Source: Sambucus nigra (lineage: Eukaryota > Streptophyta > Magnoliopsida > Dipsacales > Adoxaceae). From it: a DNA stretch of 64,000 nucleotides. Each line of letters starts with the position of its first letter. The first letter of the stretch is position 1. The DNA lies in assembly GCA_949130495.1 (NCBI GenBank), contig OX422222.1, forward strand, positions 277,688,109 through 277,752,108. Direction: 5' to 3'. Both the position numbers and the translations under genes were made by a program. The notes below the pieces were generated by a model that was not told the origin of the DNA, searched no databases, and worked only from the letters and a program-made list of their open reading frames with translations. This document shows, piece by piece, positions 34,035 through 47,900 of the stretch.

Positions 34035-34166
34035 CAATAATCAGTTTAAAATTGGTGCTTAGTTTACTGGGTTGATTAAATTATTTAATTTGAAAAAGAT
34101 AAAACGATAGGTTTGTGTTTTTTTTACCATCTCCGTATTAGATTTCGGAATATTAGGACTTTTAAG
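34035..34166 (+). repeat. Second copy of element A LTR end, next to PBS
   Basis: CAATAATCAGTTTAAAATTGG...TTTGAAAAAGATAAAACG...ACCATCTCCGTATTAGATTTCGG...AAGTGG repeats, at roughly 80 percent by eye, the sequence at 30885-31017 on the other side of the LINE. This copy is joined to the PBS, so it is the functional LTR end. The other may be a long LINE target duplication or come from a second element. Confidence 0.65.
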
Positions 34167-34178
34167 TGGTATCAGAGC
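34167..34178 (+). promoter_or_regulatory. Element A primer-binding site
   Basis: TGGTATCAGAGC, initiator tRNA-Met type, as in most plant copia elements. Confidence 0.9.
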
Positions 34179-34201
34179 AGGTGTCTAAAATTTGTTTAGG
34201 T

Positions 34202-34775
34202 ATGAATATGGGCGGTTTTTATATGAAGGGTGAGTCTCTTTCTAGGCCTCCGACGTTTGATGGGTCTAATTGCACATCTTGGAAAGCGCGTATAAAATCA
34301 GCACTTAAGGCCATAAATGAGTGGATGTGGTAAGCGGTTATTAGAGGTTAGTACCCACCCACTACTTTAGTGGGTGAACTTAGTGTCCCTAAACCCGTAG
34401 AGAGTCGAAGTGAGGATGATAACAAATTGGCTAATTACAATTCATATATTTTAAATGCTTTTTTATGGGATCACACCAGAGGAGTTCCATTGTATCACTA
34501 TGTGTTAAACATCAAAAGAATCTTGGGATATACTCCAACTAACACTTGAAGGAATTAGTGTTTTTAAGCCTTCCAAACTGTAAAATGTCACCACTCAGTT
34601 CGAAACCATTAGGATGGAGGAGAGCAAAATCTTTGATGAGTTCTACGTGAGATTGTCTGATATTATTAACTCATTGTTTAACTTGGGAGAGAGAATATCT
34701 GAAACCCTACTAGTCAAGAAAATTGTAAGGTTATTACCTAAAAGATTTAATTCTAAAGTGATTATTTTAAATTCC
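34202..34775 (+). pseudogene. Element A gag, N-terminal part (copia UBN2-like)
   Basis: From ATG 34202 the frame gives a short leader, then RPPTFDGSN...WKARIKSALKAINEW, the opening of copia-type gag proteins. TAA and TAG stops follow, then a frameshift into a second block at 34614 (MEESKIFDEFYVRL...LGERISETLLVKKIVRLLPKRF). The gag would package element RNA in virus-like particles. The frame is cut after ILNS by the triple-LTR insertion. Joined across the ATTCC target site it continues with LGTLDSTKLDEF at 52259, matching the uninterrupted element B sequence at 59600-59680. Confidence 0.85.
34771..34775. repeat. Target-site duplication ATTCC (left copy)
   Basis: Identical to 52254-52258. It flanks the entire LTR-internal-LTR-internal-LTR block and is not present at the inner junctions. 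Confidence 0.93.
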
Positions 34776-37637
34776 TGTGACAACCCGCCTAATTAAATAC
34801 CGGACGATCACTCCTTTATTAAATTAAAATCAAGGTGAACAGTTGGTTCATTCTTAGCATCACTGTCGTAAAAATACTTTTCCAATTTAAACACCCTAAA
34901 TAATTAAGGTAAGTGTCAAAACCATTTAAAACCTTATTCTCATTTTATTAAATCCGGTTATAAAACCTTAAACCATTAACATCTAAAGAGTCACACATTA
35001 AGAATAAAAATAGAATTGAACATACACGAATTTAATCATCAATAATAAATCCCAACATTTACAACACTAAAGGAAAACATCCTGACAGTAATAAATCCCG
35101 AAATAAAGGTACTGAAAGTAAAAATTTCAATCTCTGACAATACCAACTAAATAATAGAAAGAGGGCGACACATGCCCCTGCTGGATAAAACTGAACTAGG
35201 AGTAGAATCAAATGGATGAAGTCGTCTAAACAACAGGGCTGCAACTCCCACCTAAGCTGCAGCACGTTCCTTCCAAAGGATCCTAAGTAAGACGCCCCTG
35301 TGGCTGGGCACCTGTAATACATACATATATATACAAGAGAGAAAAGGAAATAGAAACGGGTCAGAGCCCGATAGTGTATATGATTTAAAAATTCGTTTAG
35401 CAAGTATTTAAATTGATACAGGCCAATGCAACAACATATTAGTGCGACACTCTTTTGAGAAATTCTCGCCTCTCTTATAATGTACACTCCTATTTCACTA
35501 ACCTTCCCAATGGTTTATCTCATCATATATCACACTATCTTTCCCCAATGATTTAACTTATCTTAGGTTATTCGCAGGATTTACAACTGAACAGCACAAG
35601 TATTTAAAACGTAAGATTTTAATTTGTAACCAAGGTTCTCCTTTTAACTCTATTAATCAATAAAGTTTTCCAGTGTCATATTATACTTTCTCAAAACAAT
35701 TATTTATAATTTGAGTCATCAACCATGTCCTACACATCAAATCACAATAGGCAGTTCCAGATTTCAGAATTTCATATATATATTAACTACTCGTATAATT
35801 TATATATCATCACAGCACCCCACATAAAAACTATGGTGCAGGCATACTCTGCTATCCAATCCCCGTATCAATCGTACTAAAGGGAATACAAGTTCGGAAT
35901 CACTCTCGAACTGTATAAATACATACACAAACAAAATTGAGGCGAAGAATAGTTTCCAAGTCCAAGAGGTCAGTACATACCCTCACATCTCTTAGGACCG
36001 TGACTACCGATTCGATAGCCTGTACCTAGGATTCATATCTTCTAGGGTACGTTTCAATATCCCCCATAAGGCACACGAGATAAGATCGTCCCAGCGCGGT
36101 AACCTCAGGGATAGCAAGTAGCGCGGGCATGATTTTCACAAGTATATAATATATGCATACACAATCATATAAATATACCACTTTTATTATATCAATTTAG
36201 GTTTATCCCATAACCCACATTCACAACATTTATCCTTATTTTCCCATTATTATATATCAAGTATAATGGCTCGTTTCTAACTTTAATTCGAAGGGTTTTC
36301 CAACTTACTACGATGATTGGACATAACTATTGTATATTTATTCCCCTAATTTCAGTGCATTTGTGAACCCGAGTGATGTAACCTATATGGATTTGACGCA
36401 CATTTATGCTACTAATCTTCGTTGGCAAGTATTTCGTGTTTCGTGCTTCTCTTATTGGTTTTACAGGTTAATTATGCAAGCAGCGCAAAAGAGAAAGCGA
36501 GACAATGAAAGAAAAGCTAAGAAGGCAAATTCAAGGGCATTTTGGTAATTATGGAGCAAGATCCCGAAGGAGGAGTCAACTAGAAAGTTGAAGAGCTCGG
36601 AATAACGAGAACACTGGAAGAAATGTCACCCAAATCCGAGCTACGGTTGATGAGTTATGACCCGTTGAAGTTGAAGAAAAATCCAAGGAAGAAAGGAAAG
36701 AAAACAAGAAAAAAATTCTAAGTGTTGAATGGAAGAAAAAGCACCCCAGACCAGCAAACATTCGCGAACCCAGGGGCGAACCGGTTCGGGGTACATGCAA
36801 ACCGGTTTGAGGGGCCTAATGCGCGAATTTGCCTCCTTTATTCTGATTGACTCTAAGGTTTCCTTCTTATACAACATCAAAATTTCGTTGTTTAATCCTC
36901 TACATCACAAAAGGTTTCCAGAATATCATTTAAGTCATCACTACATGCAATTTCCTATCTCAAATTGGGTTTTTCTTCCATACAATTCATCCTAATCATT
37001 CCTAAACCAATATGAACGATGCATCAACGAAATAAGCAAGATAAACACTTGCTTGGGATTTTCAGAAATCTGGTTTGGTGTTGAATTTGGTGTGGTTGCG
37101 TTCCCCGTCTCGCGATCTACGCGTTGGCGGTGGCGGCGGTGTAAACGGATGAGTTTTGAGCCCTTTAATTTTCGTGGGTTTAATTACCCAAAAATACAAA
37201 ATGACTAAAATGCACTCCCGGGGTACTAATTAGGCCTAAAAGCCCCCCGAGACCCAAATCAAACCCCCGGGTATACTTTTCTGACTATCCCGACCCTTCC
37301 GGACGCATTGGCGCACTCAAAACGACCATACGAATAACTTATAAAATATTCACTTTTATTAATTCACATTTAGTCCCGACACGACACAGGCGCGTCCCGA
37401 CTTAAATTTCCACAATTGTCATTTTATTCACACGTGACAATATTATAAAAATAAATCTCATATATTACTATACTCATCCAGTAATATGCAACAAATAATA
37501 TATTCCCAATAATTACTAACTCTTGTCACGCTAGTAAATATTTAAAACAACATTTCGGATTAAAATTAAATTAATTTATCTCAATTAAATTTAATAAATC
37601 CTTAAATTTAAAAGCCATGAAAATACGGGGTATTACA
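34776..37637 (-). repeat. LARD LTR1 (3' LTR, 2862 bp), promoter deleted
   Basis: In element orientation this is the last LTR. Compared with LTR2 and LTR3 it lacks about 99 bp at the junction near 37162, between GAGTTTTGAGCC and CCTTTAATTTTCG. That segment carries the TATATC box and the following leader start. It keeps the AACCGGTT palindromes (36777-36809), the second copy mutated to CAAACCGGTTTG and still palindromic. Confidence 0.93.
36777..36809. repeat. LTR palindrome pair, AACCGGTT type (LTR1)
   Basis: CGAACCGGTTCG 36777-36788 and CAAACCGGTTTG 36798-36809, centres 21 bp apart. The second copy differs from LTR2 and LTR3 at both ends symmetrically (C-to-T and G-to-A), which keeps it a perfect palindrome. 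Confidence 0.9.
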
Positions 37638-40600
37638 TACTTTCCCCCTAATAACGGAATTTCGTCCCGAAATTCGGAAAATAAGGCCTACCAGGTAGCA
37701 CAATTCTGGATATCCTTGTCAGTACGCAAACTATCTACATAGTCCGACGCTCAATCACTATAGTTTTTTCCTCACAGCAACATTGTTTTACATTCTCATT
37801 GGAGACACTTCACATTGCACTCCCAACTGACAACATTTGAATAGGTTACGTCTATACGTTATAAATTCTATTATCTCACTATCATTAGGAGGCCGCACCT
37901 CACTACATGACAACTACTCGGATTTATTCATACACAAAACTCCCATTCTGAGAAGATCATACGAACATTTGACCACTCTTGACTGCCTAAAACAGTCGTG
38001 GAATTCCACCATAGTTATCGGATATTTTCTCGACCGATCCAAAAATTCTGATTATCTACTCTCCTCTATACATACGGAAGGAGAATAGTCGAGGTTCTTC
38101 CATAACAAAACCTTAATAAGTACCTCGTACGCGACAAACATGTACGAGTGCTTCTACAGAGCATTCTTGAAATCATCGTACCAAGATTCCAAAATCTCCT
38201 TCACGTGGCTCCACTAATCTTTAATCACCATGCGCTTATTCCCTGGCTAAGGGTGATACATCCTACTCGAAACGAAATTTTATCTCCGCTGGTTCCTGAA
38301 ATCCCATATCAAAGGTGGGATTCACCAATCTCATCCTGATTCAGAAATTTATACTGCGCCGGACCATGCACTTGCGCGATCCTTCCTTTCAAAGGAAGTC
38401 TGGGGCATACTAGTTAATATTGTAAGCCAGCCCAAAGGAATATCAATCACTTCCTTCTCGGCGACTTAATTCACATGTTCGGGATAAACCCTTGATCTTG
38501 TTTTGAGGATGGCAACCCATCCAAGAACTTTACCGACTTTACCAACCTCTTCCAATTTCAGGAATTTTCGATAAACACAAAATTCTTTGGTTGATTCTCC
38601 TCTTTCAACCAAACCTTACCTATGGGCAGTGCATGTAGAGACTACTCACTACGTCTCGCTAAACATCGATTATTCCCTTGAAATGTCTCACATTAAGTGA
38701 CATGTAATACTCCCTTTCCTTCCTTGGAGTATGCCGAAAGTTCCGACCCGTGATCTTCTCTCCACGAAGCGCACTTCTGGATCTCTTATACTATACTAAC
38801 ATCATTACTCTTTGTATGCGCAAGTCGCTCTCACACTTGACTAATAACAACTCCGCTCCGGGTGTGCTTCATAACAATTAAATTCTACTCTATTCAAGGA
38901 ATACCAATTCTTGAATGGCTTCCCATAGCCTTCCAATCAAGTTAGGGCGTGCTATTCTAATTGCACACTTATGTATGGATTATCGTCCCTCATGTGATGT
39001 TTAATCCACTCTATCACTTCCACTTCGTTATACTAGTCCCACAAACATATATTCCACATGTCTATTACCACGTCCCTTCGACTCGGACTATTTTACTGTA
39101 GTTAACCAAGATGCCCACATTTTTGCAACACTCCGACCGCCCTGGGAGAGCGAACGGCGTGCTACTCATCTGTATGACTAACTAAATTCAACGGAATCGA
39201 AGGAATAAGGCATTCAAATTCCATGACAATAAAAGAGGAATAATAATTCTCAACCTTCCTGAGATAAGTACAACAATTTTCCCAAATAGGTACAACAACC
39301 AAAATAAATCACTAACGCTCTATTCATCAAAATAATTACAGGTCATCTCTTTTGTATAATATAAAGTTCTTTCCAGATAATCCATGCTAAAAATCATTCC
39401 AACTCTTTATTCACCTTGTGTTCTGTACGCGGTTATGACATTTGGGTACTCTCAATCACCCTAGAAATCAAAATTCTTAAATTCTCCTTATCATCGTTCC
39501 ACCCCTCAACTCGTGGGGATAACTTTCAATGATTTCTTACCACAAAAATACGGCTCCAATGACCTTAAAACAAAATTCAACTTCCAACTTACATACATAA
39601 TTACTTGATCCCATTTTGACCAGGGTACCGAACTCATGGAATAGTGACCAAATGTCTCCATATTTCCAACCTTACGCTAAGTTTCATGCGTGGGATGTCT
39701 CGCAAAGCAAAATCCAAACAAGGAACCCCCCCGATACACTACTACCTAGCATTGTCGTTTATCGAAATCCGTTAGGTCCTTCGTCCATAGTATATACCCC
39801 TTTATTCCGTCCCTTGACAGAAAAGTTACAATTTCTCCGGTAATTATGCTTAACAAAGAACGTTTCACCAATTTCACTATCATCCCGTATTGGTTGATGG
39901 TAATTACATTCTATAAACCTCGGATACATACGATCAAAATTCTCTAAATTTCCTTTTTCTAACATTAGGGGTATAACTCTTAACTCCCACATCTCTTAAG
40001 GATAAATATAACATTGCACTCTTCCTATCACTAAGTCCGGAGTGCTAAACATAATACCGAGTCAAGTCTTTTCGCTCAACGGTAAATCCCGGTACATACA
40101 GAATCATACTGACAAAGTCTATACATACATTGGTATCGAATATCTCAAGCCCACTATCTCCTCCGAAGTTTCTAGGATAGATAATATAAGTGCGAGTCCA
40201 ACCTTCTTACAGGTAAAGCCTCGCCAAAACAAAATGTGTTGCACTAATGTAACTACTCCGATAGCCTTGCAATAAATGCCCACTATCATACTACCCATTT
40301 CTATAACATTTTAACAAAGATAATATCATACTCGTGTATCGCATCACTACAATGAGTAACCTCAATAAAGTATAAAACACTATTAATATACTCATTCATC
40401 CCCCGCGGATAGCACCAAAGAAAAATCCCGCTATACTAAGGAAAAATATTCACATAATGGTAACATTTATAATGATATGCATTAAACTCGTCTCACATGT
40501 TAATCTAGCAATGAACAAAATGTGGTGACTCGCTCGTGTCACATAAACACCCCGCATCCTCTAAGGATACAACTTATACTTCCATCCTGGCAATCGTCTT

Positions 40601-41975
40601 GACTGCACAAATGGTTTTCGGACGTAACACGTCTGCCCAAACCAAAACAAAATTATTTTTAATCGTCGTCCTTTACTAGGCATCGTATTCTTGTCCCTTT
40701 TTCTCACTTTGGAACATATTATCGGGAGCAATTTCACTCCGCACCAAAATACCTCAACACATAATCCACTTATCACCTGTCCTACTAACCAGGTTAGGAT
40801 TGTCCTTCTCTCGGATTTTAGTTGACTCGATTCCTGTTAGCCATCCCGGTTGTTCCCTTAGCTTTTTAGGCCGTAAAGATCATGTTACTATCTATAATAG
40901 TACTTACTGAATTTACCATCACTTGGTAAGAATTTAACTATCTGAAGCATTTAAATGGTTTTCCAGATGTGTATCCACATCCTTTTGTGGTGCTATACCA
41001 CCACCATTGTATTTAGTCTTATTCTCGACTAAATTCTTCGATTCCTTTAAGCTTCCCACACAAGGAGCATTGTTATCTTTATTGACAAAATACAACATTT
41101 TCAACCTCTGAATTAGCCGTCCATTAGAATTTCCTCCTCAAGTATTATCAATTATTATTACGAGTTGGTCTCCCACTTGGAGTCGTTTCCTCCACTCGTA
41201 TCTGCATCTTTCGATACAAAATTTGCTAATGATTAGGATTCATATCCACAATTGGTTTTCTGTCATGCCCTCCTGCGATGAGTTCAGAACCACGTTTGCT
41301 TCTCACCCTGAACAGTTGAGGAAGGAACATAAGGTCAACACTGTACCTCAGGTTCTCCTATAGGCATAGCATTCTACTTCTAAAATGGGTGGTTGACTCC
41401 AACCAATAAAATTTCGTCCCGAAAGTCAAGAAAATTTTCTCTAAATTTTCACTTTCAGTTTGCCCCACTCCGTCCTATTTTTAAGCCTTTGGGTACTTTA
41501 CCTCCTTTGGTAAAGACACATAATTTCCGCATTCCTAGACTTTCCCACTGACAGTCTCTGCACGTTTTTGTAATACGTTGGGTAAGGTTACCCTCGCACC
41601 TCATTTGACTATAACAGTATTTAAAAATCATTGTTGCGCCTTAGTCGCCTTTCTAGTTTTGGCTTCTCGTGCCACAATGGAGGTGACCTCAACTACGGTC
41701 ATCATCCTTGGATATATTTTATAATCTCAACTGAGCCCTGCCTCCTGATGTACGCTTAACGGTCCTCTTCTGACATCCGTCATCGCTCGGCACACGCACA
41801 CATCCGAACGAAATTAGAATTCACTAATGTATACATATTATAGCAGGAGAACGAAATCTCGTCAAAAGAATCGACAATCCTAAATATAGGGCTCTATAAC
41901 AAGCAAAGCAACGCTGAAAGCATAATAAGCAGTACAGATCCTAAGGAAACTAGAACCTGATGCTCTGATACCACC
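37638..41975 (-). other. LARD internal region, copy 1 (4338 bp, non-coding)
   Basis: Flanked by PPT at 37638-37650 with the GAATTTCGTCCCGAAATTC hairpin (37657-37675), and by PBS GCTCTGATACCA (41962-41973, reverse complement). A second TTTCGTCCCGAAA motif lies near 41411. Only short frames occur, on both strands, without retroelement motifs. Some minus-strand text near 41160-41230 faintly resembles gag C-terminal sequence (VEETTPSGRPTRNNN). I see no genes. Confidence 0.9.
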
Positions 41976-44943
41976 TGTGACACCCCGCCTAATTAAATAC
42001 CGGGCGATCACTCCTTTATTAAATTAAAATCAAGGTGAACAGTTGGTTCATTCTTAGCATCACTGTCATAAAAATACTTTTCCAATTTAAACACCCTAAA
42101 TAATTAAGCTAAGTGTCAAAACCATTTAAAATCTTATTCTCATTTTATTAAATCCGGTTATAAAACCTTAAACCATTAACATCTAAAGAGTCACACATTA
42201 AGAATAAAAATAGACTTGAAAATACACGAATTTAATCATCAATAATAAATCCCAACATTTACAACACTAAAGGAAAACATCCTGACAGTAATAAATCCCG
42301 AAATAAAGGTATTGAAAGTAAAAATTTCAATCTCTGACAATACCAACTAAATAATAGAAAGAGGGCGACACATGCCCCTGCTGGATAAAACTGAACTAGG
42401 AGTAGAATCAAATGGATGAAGTCATCTAAACAACAGGCCTGCAACTCCCACCTAAGCTGCAGCACGTTCATTTCAAAGGATCCTAAGTAAGACGCCCCTG
42501 TGGTTGGGCACCTGTAATACATACATATATATACAAGAGAGAAAAGGAAATAGAAACGGGTCAGAGCCCGATAGTGTATATGATTTAAAAATTCGTTTAA
42601 CAAGTATTTAAATTGATACAGGCCAATGCAACAACATATTAGTGCAACACTCTCTTGAGAAATTCTCGCCTCTCTTCTAATGTGCACTCCTATCGCACTA
42701 ACCTTCCCAATGGTTTATCTCATCATATATCACACTATCTTTCCCCAATGATTGAACTTATCTTAGGTTATTCGCAGGATTTACAACTGAACAGCACAAG
42801 TATTTAAAACGTAAGATTTCAATTTGTAACCAAGGTTCTCCTTTTAACTTTATTAATCAATAAAGTTTTCCAGTGTCATATTATACTTTCTCAAAACAAT
42901 TATTTATAATTTGAGTCATCAACCATGTCCTACATATCAAATCACAATAGGCAGTTCCAGATTTCAGAATTTCATATATATATTAACTACTCATATAATA
43001 TATATATCATAATAGCACCCCACATAAAAACTATGGTGCGGGCATACTCTGCTATCCAATCCCCGTATCAATCGTACTAAAGGGAATACAAGTTCAGAAT
43101 CACTCTCGAACTGTATAAATACATACACAAACAATATTGAGGCGAAGCATAGTTTCCAAGTCCAAGAGGTCAGTACATACCCTCACGTCTCTTAGGACCA
43201 TGACTACCGATTCGATAGCCTGTACCTAGGATTCCTATCTTCTAGGGTACGTGTCAATATCCCCCATAAGGCACACGAGATAAGATCGTCCCAGCGCGGT
43301 AACCTCAGGGATAGCAAGTAGCACGGGCATGATTTTCACAAGTATATAATATATGCATACACAATCATATAAATATACCACTTTTATTATATCAATTTAG
43401 GTTTATCCATAACCCACATTCACAACATTTATCCTTATTTTCCCATTATTATATATCAAGTATAATGGTTCGTTTCTAACTTTAATTCGAAGGGTTTTTC
43501 CAACTTACTACGATGATTGGACATAAATATTGGATATTTATTCCCCTAATTTCAGTGCATTTGTGAACCCGAGTGATGTAACCTATATGGATTTGACGCA
43601 CATTTATGCTACTAATCTTCGTTGGCAAGTATTTCGTGTTTCGTGCTTCTCTTATTGGTTTTACAGGTTAATTATGCAAGCAGCGCAAAAGAGAAAGCGA
43701 GACAATGAAAAAAAAGCAAAGAAGGCAAGTTCAAGGGCGTTTTGGTAATTCTGCAGCCAGATCCCGAAGGAGGAGTCAACTGGAAAGTTGAAGAGCTTGG
43801 AACAACGAGAACACTGGAAGAAACGTCACCCAAATCCGAGCTACGATTGATGAGTTATGACCCGTTGAAGTTGAAGAAAAATCCAAGGAAGAAAGGAAAG
43901 AAAACAAGAAAAAAATTCTAAGTGTTGAATGGAAGAAAAAGCACCCCAGACCAGCAAACATTCACGAACCCAGGGGCGAACCGGTTCGGGGTACATGCGA
44001 ACCGGTTCGAGGGGCCTAATGCGTGAATTTGCCTCCTTTATTCTGATTGGCTCTAAGGTTTCCTTCTTATACAACATCAAAATTTCGTGGTTTAATCCTC
44101 TAAATCATAAAAGGTTTCCAGAATATCATTTAAGTCATCACTACATGCAATTTCCTATCTCAAATTGGGTTTTTCTTCCATACAATTCATCCTAATCATT
44201 CCTAAACCAATATGAAAGATGCATCAACGAAATAAGCAAGATAAACACTTGCTTGGGATTTTCAGAAATCTGGTTTGGTGTTGAATTTGGTGTGGTTGCG
44301 TTCCCCGTCTCGCGATCTACGCGTTGGCGGTGGCGGCGGCGGCGGTGTAAACGGATGAGTTTTGAGCCTTGGAATGCCTTGAGAGCTCTCTCCTCTCCTC
44401 TCCAATGGCCGTTCTAGTGTTTTGAGTTATCTAACCCTAGGAGATAACCTAAACATCAGATATAACCCCTTTAATTTTCGTGGGTTTAATTACCCAAAAA
44501 TACAAACTGACTAAAATGCCCTCCCGGGGTACTAATTAGGCCTAAAAACCCCCCGAGATCCAAATCAAACCCCCGGGTATACTTTTCTGACTATCTCGAC
44601 CCTTTCGGACGCGTTGGCGCACTCAAAACGACCATACGAACAACTTATAAAATATTCACTTTTATTAATTCACATTTACTCCCGACACGACACAGGCGCG
44701 TCCCGACTTAAATTTCCACAATTATCATTTTATTCACACGTGACAATATTATAAAAATAAATCTCATAAATTAATATACTCATCCAGTAATATGCAACAA
44801 ATAATATATTCCCAATAATTCCTAACTCTTGTCACGCTAGTAAATATTTAAAACAACATTTCGGATTAAAATTAAATTAATTTATCTCAATTAAATTTAA
44901 TAAATACTTAAATTTAAAAGCCATGAAAATACGGGGTATTACA
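41976..44943 (-). repeat. LARD LTR2 (middle LTR, 2968 bp)
   Basis: Shared between the two units: it is at once the 3' LTR of the upstream unit and the 5' LTR of the downstream one. It keeps the TATATC promoter box (minus strand, 44455-44464), palindromes at 43977-43988 and 43998-44009, and extra GGC triplets near 44336. No target duplication lies at either edge. Confidence 0.95.
43977..44009. repeat. LTR palindrome pair, AACCGGTT type (LTR2)
   Basis: Two perfect CGAACCGGTTCG copies with centres 21 bp apart. Confidence 0.9.
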
Positions 44944-47900
44944 TACTTCCCCCCTAATAACGGAATTTCGTCCCGAAATTCGGAAAATAAGGCCTACCAG
45001 GTAGCACAATTCTGGATATCCTTGTCAGTACGCAAACTATCTACATAGTACGGCGCTCAATCACTATAGCTTTTTCCTCACAGCAACATTATTTTACATT
45101 CTCATTGGAGACACTTCACATTGCACTCCCAACTGACAACATTTGAATAGGTTACGTCTATACGTTATAAATTTCATTATCTCACTATCATTAGGAGGCT
45201 GCACCTCACTACATGAAAACTACTCGGATTTATTCATACACAAAACTCCCATTCTGAGAAGATCATACGAACATTTGACCACTCTTGACTGCCTAAAACA
45301 GTCGTGGAATTCCACCATAGTTATCGGATATTTTCTCGACCGATCCAAAAATTCTGATTATCTACTCTCCTCTAAACATACGGAAGGAGAATAGTCGAGG
45401 TTCTTCCATAACAAAACCTTAATAAGTACCTCGTACGCGACAAACATGTACGAGTGCTTCTACAGAGCATTCTTGAAATCATCGTACCAAGATTCCAAAA
45501 TCTCCTTCACGTGGCTCCACTAATCTTTAATCACCATGCGCTTATTCCCTGGCTAAGGGTGATACATCCTACTCGAAACAAAATCTTATCTCCGATGGTT
45601 CCTGAAATCCCATATCAAAGGTGGGATTCACCAATCTCATCCTGATTCAGAAATTTATACTGCGCCGGACCATGCACTGGCGCGATCCTTCCTTTCAAAG
45701 GAAGTCTGGGGCATACTAGTTAATATTGTAAGCCAGCCCAAAGGAATATCAATCACTTCCTTCTCGGCGACTTAATTCACATGTTCGGGATAAACCCTTG
45801 ATCTTGTTTTGAGGGTGGCAACCCATCCAAGAACTTTACCGACTTTACCAACCTCTTCCAATTTCAGGAATTTTCGATAAACACAAAATTCTTTGGTTGA
45901 TTCTCCTCTTTCAACCAAACCTTACCTATGGGCAGTGCATGTAGAGACTACTCACTACGTCTCGCTAAACATCGATTATTCCCTTGAAATGTCTCACATT
46001 AAGTGACACGTAATACTCTCCTTCCTTCCTTGGAGTATGCCGAAAGTTCCGACCCGTGCTCTTCTCTCCACGAAGCGCACTTCTGGATCTCTTATACTAT
46101 ACTAACATCATTACTCTTTGTATGCGCAAGTCGCTCTCACACTTGACTAATAACAACTCCGCTCCGGGTGTGCTTTTTAACAATTAAATTCTACTCTATT
46201 CAAGAAATACCAATTCTTGAATGGCTTCCCATAACCTTCCAATCAAGTTAGGGCGTGCTATTCTAATTGCACACTTATGTATGGATTATCGCCCCTCATG
46301 TGACGTTTAATCCACTTTATCACTTCCACTTCGTTATACTAGTCCCACAAACATATATTCTACACGTCTATTACCACGTCCCTTCGACTCGAACTATTTT
46401 ACTGTAGTTAACCAAGATGCCCACATTTTTGCAACACTCCGACCGCCTTGGGAGAGCGAACGGCGTGCTACTCATCTGTATAACTAACTAAATTCAACGG
46501 AATAGAAGGAATAGGGCATTCAAATTCCATGACAATAAAAGAGGAATAATAATTCTCAACCTTCCTCACATAAGTACAACAATTTTCCCAAATAGGTACA
46601 ACAACCAAAATAAATCACTAACGCTCTATTCATCAAAATAATTACAGGTCATCTCTTTTGTATAATATAAAGTTCTTTCCAGATAATCCATGCTAAAAAT
46701 CATTCCAACTCTTTATTCACCTTGTGTTCTGTACGCGGTTATGACATTTGGGTACTCTCAATCACCCTAGAAATCAAAATTCTTAAATTCTCCTTATCAT
46801 CGTTCCACCCCTCAACTCGTGGGGATAACTTTAAATGCTTTCTTACCACAAAAATACGGCTCCAATGATTTTAAAACAAAATTCAACATTCAACTTACAT
46901 ACATAATTACTTGATCCCATTTTGACCAGGGTACCGAACTCATGGAATAGTGACCAAACGTCTCCCTATTTCAAACCTTACGCTAAGTTTCATGCGTGGG
47001 ATGTCTCCCAAAGCAAAATCCAAATAAGGAACCCCCCCGATACACTACTACCTAGCATTGTCGTTTATCGAAATCTGTTAGGTCCTCCGTCCATAGTATA
47101 TACCCCTTTATTCCGTCCCTTGACAGAAAAATTACAATTTCTCCGGTAATTATACTTAACAAAGAACGTTTCACCAATTTCACTATCGTCCCGTATTGGT
47201 TGATGGTAATTACATTCTATAAACCTCGGATACATACGATCAAAATTCTCTAAATTTCCTTTTTCTAACATTAGGGGTATAACTCTTAACTCCCACATCT
47301 CTTAAGGATAAATATAACACTGCACTCTTCCTATCACTAAGTCCGGAGTGCTAAACATAATACCGAGTCAAGTCTTTTCGCTCAACGGTAAATCCCGGTA
47401 CATACTGAATCATACTGACAAAGTCTATACATACATTGGTATCGAATATCTCAAGCCCACTATCTCCTCCGAAGTTTCTAAGATAAATAATATAAGTGCG
47501 AGTCCAACCTTCTTACAGGTAAAGCCTCGCCAAAACAAAACGTGTTGCACTAATGTAACTACTCCGATAGCCTTGCAATAAATGCCCACTATCATACTAC
47601 CCATTTCTATAACATTTTAACAAAGATAATATCATACTCGTGTATCGCATCACTACAACGAGTAACCTCAATAAAGTATAAAACACTATTAATATACTCA
47701 TTCATCCCCCGCGGATAGCACCAAAGAAAAATCCCGCTATATTAAGGAAAAATATTCACATAATGGTAACATTTATAATGATATGCATTAAACTCGTCTC
47801 ACATGTTAATCTACAAATGAACAAAATGTGGTAACTCGCTCGTGTCACATAAACACGCCGCATCCTCTAAGGATACAACTTATACTTCCATCCTGGCAAT

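Noticed and set aside
37638..41975. Short plus-strand frames in the LARD interior (37837-38088, 38148-38339, 39616-39843, 40042-40275) as conserved small genes
   Set aside because: They recur in copy 2 only because the internals are near-identical duplicates. There are no domains, and the element transcript would run on the minus strand.
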